From: Chryseobacterium sp. 18061
GTDB lineage: Bacteria; Pseudomonadota; Gammaproteobacteria; Enterobacterales; Enterobacteriaceae
Direction of reading: 5' to 3'
Length of the DNA stretch: 64,000 nt
NCBI GenBank assembly: GCA_902706205.1
Contig: CACSKA010000010.1
Coordinates: forward strand, 1-64,000
Below, one piece after another: positions 59,726 through 64,000 of this stretch. The number at the start of each line of letters is the position of its first letter. The first letter of the stretch is position 1. The notes under the pieces are model-generated. The model searched no databases. It was not told where the DNA came from and worked only from the letters and a program-made list of their open reading frames with translations. The position numbers and the translations under genes are program-made.

Positions 59726-60711
59726 TGAGAGTTACTGATCATTTTGATGGCGAGATTAAGCGCCGTAATAAAACTGCCGACGTTTGCTTTCCCCTGACCC
59801 GCCAGTTCTAGCGCGGTGCCGTGGTCAACGGACGTACGGATAAAAGGTAAACCGAGCGTGATATTCACGGCACGGCCGAAACCCTGGTATTTTAGCACGG
59901 GCAGGCCCTGATCGTGGTACATCGCGAGTACTGCGTCGGCATTGTCGAGATATTTTGGCTGAAACAGGGTATCTGCAGGCAGCGGCCCACTCAGATTCAT
60001 GCCCTTCGCGCGCATTTCTTCGAGCACCGGAATGATGGTGTCTATTTCTTCCATCCCCATATGCCCGCCTTCACCGGCATGCGGGTTCAGCCCACACACC
60101 AGGATATGCGGCCTGGCAATGCCAAACTTCGTGCGCAGGTCGGTATCAAGGATGGTAATCACGTCGCGCAGGACATCTGTCGTAATCGCATCGCTGATGG
60201 CTTTAAGCGGCAGATGGGTAGTGGCGAGTGCGACACGCAGTTCTTCTGTCGCCAGCATCATCACCACTTTTGCAGAGTGAGAACGCTCTTCGAAGAATTC
60301 GGTGTGTCCGGTAAACGCAATCCCGGCATCGTTGATGATGCTCTTTTGTACCGGCCCGGTAATCAGGGCCGCAAACTCACCTTCAGTACTGCCATCGCAG
60401 GCGCGCGCCAGGGTTTCCACCACATAAGGACCGTTCAGCACGTTTAGTGTGCCAGGTGTAACGGGAGCCTGAAGGGGAACGGGAAGGAGAGTCAGCGTAC
60501 CGGCTTTTTGCGGCACAGGTGCCAGAGCGGCATCGTAGGGCAGGAGCGTTAACGGCAAACCGAGCATTGCTGCCCGGTCTGTCAGAAGCGTTTCATCGGC
60601 GCAAACCACCAGTTCAACAGGCCAGTCACACTGTGCCAGTTGAACCACGAGGTCTGGGCCAATCCCGGCGGGTTCGCCGGGAGTGATAACCACACGCTGG
60701 GGCTGTGTCAT
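59722..60711 (-). CDS. pdxA: 4-hydroxythreonine-4-phosphate dehydrogenase
   Basis: A pyridoxal 5'-phosphate synthesis enzyme that is NAD-dependent and requires a divalent metal. The 329 residues match E. coli. Seen are [41 protein letters not shown] with a metal-site His, [19 protein letters not shown] and [21 protein letters not shown]. It is coupled to surA by a one-base stop/start overlap and to rsmA by a four-base overlap. Confidence 0.97.
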   Translation of the reverse strand: MTQPQRVVITPGEPAGIGPDLVVQLAQCDWPVELVVCADETLLTDRAAMLGLPLTLLPYDAALAPVPQKAGTLTLLPVPLQAPVTPGTLNVLNGPYVVETLARACDGSTEGEFAALITGPVQKSIINDAGIAFTGHTEFFEERSHSAKVVMMLATEELRVALATTHLPLKAISDAITTDVLRDVITILDTDLRTKFGIARPHILVCGLNPHAGEGGHMGMEEIDTIIPVLEEMRAKGMNLSGPLPADTLFQPKYLDNADAVLAMYHDQGLPVLKYQGFGRAVNITLGLPFIRTSVDHGTALELAGQGKANVGSFITALNLAIKMISNSQ

Positions 60712-61997
60712 CAGTTGCTCAGAATTTTGACGTACGCGCTGGCACGTTGTTCCTGCATCCAGGTTGCAGCTTCTTCAGCAAACTTACGGTTCATCAGCAT
60801 GCGGTAAGCCTTGTCTTTCTGTGCTGCATCGGTGCGGTCCACGTTGCGGGTATCCAGCAGTTGAATCAGGTGCCAGCCGAACGAGGAGTGAACCGGCGCG
60901 CTGAGCTCACCTTTGCTCAGTTTCATCAGTGCATCACGGAATGCAGGATCGTACATGTCCGGAGTGCCCCAACCTAAATCACCGCCCTGGTTTGCAGAAC
61001 CTGGGTCCTGAGACAGTTCTTTCGCCGCTTTATCAAAGGTGGTTTTACCACTCTTAATGTCCGCAGCCACGGCTTCCAGTTTCGCACGAGCCTGATCGTC
61101 AGTCATGATTGGCGATGGTTTCAGCAGGATGTGACGAGAATGAACCTCGGTCACAGAAATGCTCTGGCTCTGACCGCGCAGATCGTTCACTTTGATGATG
61201 TGGAAGCCCACACCGGAACGGATCGGACCAATCACATCGCCTTTTTTCGCGGTGCTCAGGGCCTGTGCGAAGATTGACGGCAGTTCCTGAATACGTCCCC
61301 AGCCCATCTGGCCGCCTTTCAGCGCCTGTTGGTCAGCGGAGTAAGTGATCGCGAGTTTACCGAAGTCAGCGCCTTTGTTTGCCTGATCGACAACAGAGCG
61401 CGCCTGAGCTTCCGCTTCGTTAACCTGGTCAGAGCTTGGGTTTTCCGGCAGTGGGATCAGGATGTGGCTCAGATTCAGCTCAGTGCTGGCATCGTTCTGA
61501 TTGCCAATCTGTGAAGCCAATGAATCAACTTCCTGCGGCAGTACGGTAATACGACGACGAACTTCGTTATTACGCACTTCAGAGATAGTCATCTCTTTGC
61601 GGATCTGCGCGCGATAGGTGCTGTAGTTCATACCATCGTAGGCCAGACGGCTACGCATCTGATCCATCGACATATTGTTTTGCTTGGCGATGTTGGCGAT
61701 GGCCTGATCGAGCTGTGCGTCAGTGACTTTTACACCCATTTTCTGGCCCATCTGCAGGACAATCTGGTCCATGATCAGACGTTCCAGAATCTGGTGACGC
61801 AGCGTTGCGTCATCCGGTAATTGTTGTCCGGCCTGGCCTGCATTTCCTTTTACGGACTGCATCAAATTATCGACATCGCTTTCCAGTACAACGCCGTTAT
61901 TTACGACAGCTGCTACCTTATCGACAACCTGCGGGGCGGCGAAACTGGTATTCGCAACCATGGCGATACCGAGAAGCAGCGTTTTCCAGTTCTTCAT
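60711..61997 (-). CDS. surA: Periplasmic chaperone / PPIase SurA
   Basis: The main chaperone delivering outer-membrane proteins, including LptD, to the Bam complex. The 428 residues match E. coli. A signal peptide [20 protein letters not shown] is followed by the N-terminal chaperone domain. Two parvulin domains follow (first with [17 protein letters not shown] at ~170, second with [21 protein letters not shown] at ~280), then a C-terminal helix. It lies directly after lptD, its client. Confidence 0.98.
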   Translation of the reverse strand: MKNWKTLLLGIAMVANTSFAAPQVVDKVAAVVNNGVVLESDVDNLMQSVKGNAGQAGQQLPDDATLRHQILERLIMDQIVLQMGQKMGVKVTDAQLDQAIANIAKQNNMSMDQMRSRLAYDGMNYSTYRAQIRKEMTISEVRNNEVRRRITVLPQEVDSLASQIGNQNDASTELNLSHILIPLPENPSSDQVNEAEAQARSVVDQANKGADFGKLAITYSADQQALKGGQMGWGRIQELPSIFAQALSTAKKGDVIGPIRSGVGFHIIKVNDLRGQSQSISVTEVHSRHILLKPSPIMTDDQARAKLEAVAADIKSGKTTFDKAAKELSQDPGSANQGGDLGWGTPDMYDPAFRDALMKLSKGELSAPVHSSFGWHLIQLLDTRNVDRTDAAQKDKAYRMLMNRKFAEEAATWMQEQRASAYVKILSN

Positions 61998-62051
61998 ACT
62001 CTTTCCATTTCAATTAACCGCAAAGGCGGATTACGTTTCTAAGCCGTGGCG

Positions 62052-64000
62052 TTACAAAGAGCTTTGGTACGGCATAATTGTCGAGCGCAACATCTGCTGT
62101 GTGCCAAGACCGTAGTTGGAACTCAGGCCACGCAGTTCGATATTGAAGCCGACGACGTTGTCGTACACACCCTGGACATTGTTAGGATCCCAACCGTTGA
62201 GCTTACGCTCATAGCCGAGACGGATAGCATAACAACAGGAGTTATACTGTACGGCTATCATCTGATCCGCTGGTTTGTTGGCGTTGGTGTCGTAGTAATA
62301 CGCGCCAACGACAGACCAACGGTCAACGACCGGCCAGCTTGCCGTCATGCCCACCTGGGAAATCCCGTCTTTATACTGCTGTGCCGTGGAGAAGGAAGGC
62401 AGTGTCGCCTGAATATACTCCGGGCTGGCGTAACGGTAGTTCAACTGGACTAAGCGGTTTTCATCGCGACGATACTCGACAGTGCCGTTACCGGTGGCAA
62501 CGTTATCCAGACGTGTATCGTACTGAATACCGCCACGCAGGCCCCATTGATCGCTCATGCGCCAATAGGTATCTCCGGCCCAGACCAGCGAGCCTTTCTG
62601 ATCGCTCTGTGACCATTCTTGCGTTTCATCACCGGTACGAGACGGGGTGAAGTAGTAGATTTGACCCACAGAAACGTTAAAACGTTCAACGGCATTTTCA
62701 TCATAAACGCGAGAGGTGAGGCCGGTCGTCACCTGGTTAGCCGACGAAATCCGGTCCAGGCCGCTATAGGTACGGTCGCGGAACAGGCCGCTATAGTCCG
62801 ATTGCAGCAAGGTGGAGTCGTAGGACATGATGTCGCTTTGGTCTTTGTACGGTACGTACAGGTACTGCACGCGTGGTTCGAGGGTCTGGGTATAGCCCTG
62901 TGACCAGTCCATATCGCGCTCAAAGACCATTTTGCCGTCAATTTTAAACTGCGGCAGTACGCGGTTAACGTTTTCTTTCAGATGCGTGCCATAACGGGTG
63001 TTGTACCAGTCGACGTCATCCTGCTGGTAATGTGTCGCCATCAACTTGGCTTGGGTATCAATACTTCCCCAACCGTTCGACAGTGGTAAATCGATTGTCG
63101 GTTCAATGTGTACACGCGTCGCTTCTGGCATGTTGTCATTGGTGTTTTTGAAATGCACGACCTGACCGTAGACATGAGTGTCGAACGGCCCAACATCATT
63201 TTGGTAGAAGTTAACGTCCAGCTGCGGCTGTGCAGAATAGGAATTCGAGTTTTCTGTATCAAAGACCTGGAACTGCTTGCTGGATACGGTGGCGTTAAAG
63301 TTCTCAACGGCATAGCCAACGCTGAATTTCTGCGTGGCGTAACCATCGGTACTGGAACCGTATTTGGAATCGAAGTCGTTGAAGTAGTTCGGATCGCTGA
63401 CTTTGGTGTAGTCGACATTGAAGCGCCACACCTGGTCCATCACCCCAGCATGTCGCCAGTAGAAGAGCCAGCGACGGCTATTATCGTCTTCAGGGTGTTC
63501 GTCTTCGTAGACTTTATCTTTATTCAAATAGTCGAATTCAAACAGTCCGGCGCCAGCTTTGGTCAGGTAGCGGAATTCGTTCTCCCACATCAATCCGCCA
63601 CGTTTTTCCATATAGTGCGGCGTAATGGTGGCATCGAAGTTCGGCGCGATGTTCCAGTAGTACGGCAGGTAGATTTCCGTACCGTTATTACTGCTGTATT
63701 TGGCATTCGGGATCAGGAAACCTGAACGGCGTTTGTCACCAATCGGCAGCTGCAAATAAGGGCTATAAAACACCGGCACTGGGCCGATTTTAAAGCGGGC
63801 GTTCCAGATTTCGGCCACCTGCTCCTGGCGGTCCTGAATCACTTCGCTCCCGACCACGCTCCAGGTGTTCGAACCTGGCAAACAGGACGTAAAGGTTCCG
63901 TTATCGAGAATGGTGTACCGGTTTTCGCCACGCTGTTTCATGACGTCAGCAGTACCACGGCCTTGACGGTCGACCATTTGATAGTCGCCTTTCCAGACGT
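62052..64000 (-). CDS. lptD: LPS-assembly protein LptD, C-terminal part (partial)
   Basis: The outer-membrane beta-barrel that, with LptE, inserts LPS into the outer leaflet. About 649 codons are in the window and the frame runs open past its end, so the N-terminal jellyroll and signal peptide are missing. The visible part starts [15 protein letters not shown]. It contains [20 protein letters not shown] with one of the structural cysteines, the aromatic barrel strands, and the paired cysteines of [17 protein letters not shown]. It differs most from E. coli in surface loops (for example [10 protein letters not shown] and [13 protein letters not shown]). Confidence 0.97.
   Translation of the reverse strand, partial: VWKGDYQMVDRQGRGTADVMKQRGENRYTILDNGTFTSCLPGSNTWSVVGSEVIQDRQEQVAEIWNARFKIGPVPVFYSPYLQLPIGDKRRSGFLIPNAKYSSNNGTEIYLPYYWNIAPNFDATITPHYMEKRGGLMWENEFRYLTKAGAGLFEFDYLNKDKVYEDEHPEDDNSRRWLFYWRHAGVMDQVWRFNVDYTKVSDPNYFNDFDSKYGSSTDGYATQKFSVGYAVENFNATVSSKQFQVFDTENSNSYSAQPQLDVNFYQNDVGPFDTHVYGQVVHFKNTNDNMPEATRVHIEPTIDLPLSNGWGSIDTQAKLMATHYQQDDVDWYNTRYGTHLKENVNRVLPQFKIDGKMVFERDMDWSQGYTQTLEPRVQYLYVPYKDQSDIMSYDSTLLQSDYSGLFRDRTYSGLDRISSANQVTTGLTSRVYDENAVERFNVSVGQIYYFTPSRTGDETQEWSQSDQKGSLVWAGDTYWRMSDQWGLRGGIQYDTRLDNVATGNGTVEYRRDENRLVQLNYRYASPEYIQATLPSFSTAQQYKDGISQVGMTASWPVVDRWSVVGAYYYDTNANKPADQMIAVQYNSCCYAIRLGYERKLNGWDPNNVQGVYDNVVGFNIELRGLSSNYGLGTQQMLRSTIMPYQSSL

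Overview
The window is enterobacterial chromosome. Almost every gene matches the Escherichia coli region that spans the end and the start of the standard map (serB to thr to lptD), in the same order and orientation. The proteins resemble E. coli closely but not identically. Several E. coli blocks are missing: creBCD, yaaW/yaaI, the hok/ins region by nhaA, yaaY, and the cai/fix operons. Two extra loci are present: a mannose-family PTS island and a small AT-rich orphan gene. ERIC and REP/BIME repeats are also present. This fits a relative such as Enterobacter, Lelliottia, Kluyvera or Citrobacter rather than E. coli itself; the genus cannot be fixed from the sequence alone.

Layout. 1-710: end of an ISNCY-type insertion sequence, truncated by the window edge, just upstream of serB. 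806-11677: serB-radA, nadR, ettA, slt, trpR, yjjX, gpmB, rob, creA (serine synthesis, DNA repair, NAD, translation factor, murein turnover, Trp repression). 11729-13768: arcA with its long upstream region (yjjY, FNR box) and yjtD. 13902-18865: the complete thr operon with promoter, leader peptide, attenuator, thrA, thrB, thrC and terminator. 19035-25655: yaaX, yaaA, yaaJ, talB, mog, an MHS-type transporter behind an ERIC element, satP. 25800-31876: dnaKJ with a sigma-32 promoter, nhaA-nhaR, rpsT. 32205-38978: ribF-ileS-lspA-fkpB-ispH-rihC.

38985-47594 is the accessory region. A LysR regulator and an AlaX-type tRNA editing protein are divergent. They are followed by two overlapping cupin phosphoglucose isomerase genes, then the convergent operon PMI-like fusion, EIIA, EIIB, EIIC, EIID, and a divergent LacI regulator. 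A 16-base operator, GGTTAATCGATTAATC, occurs upstream of the cupin pair and of the PTS operon, identical and in the same orientation to the downstream gene. A one-mismatch copy precedes the regulator. CRP-like sites lie beside two of these. The sequence therefore defines one regulon whose sugar is unknown and whose parts are a PTS and three hexose-phosphate isomerases. This is the best candidate for an undescribed system here.

47723-54568: dapB, an unrecognised 135-residue protein in an AT-rich pocket, carAB with RutR, P1 and ArgR signals, and a small YgdI/YgdR-type lipoprotein. 54651-57631: kefF-kefC and folA. 57670-64000: the conserved lptD-surA-pdxA-rsmA-apaG-apaH chain on the minus strand, with lptD running off the window end. 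I saw no tRNA, rRNA or CRISPR array.
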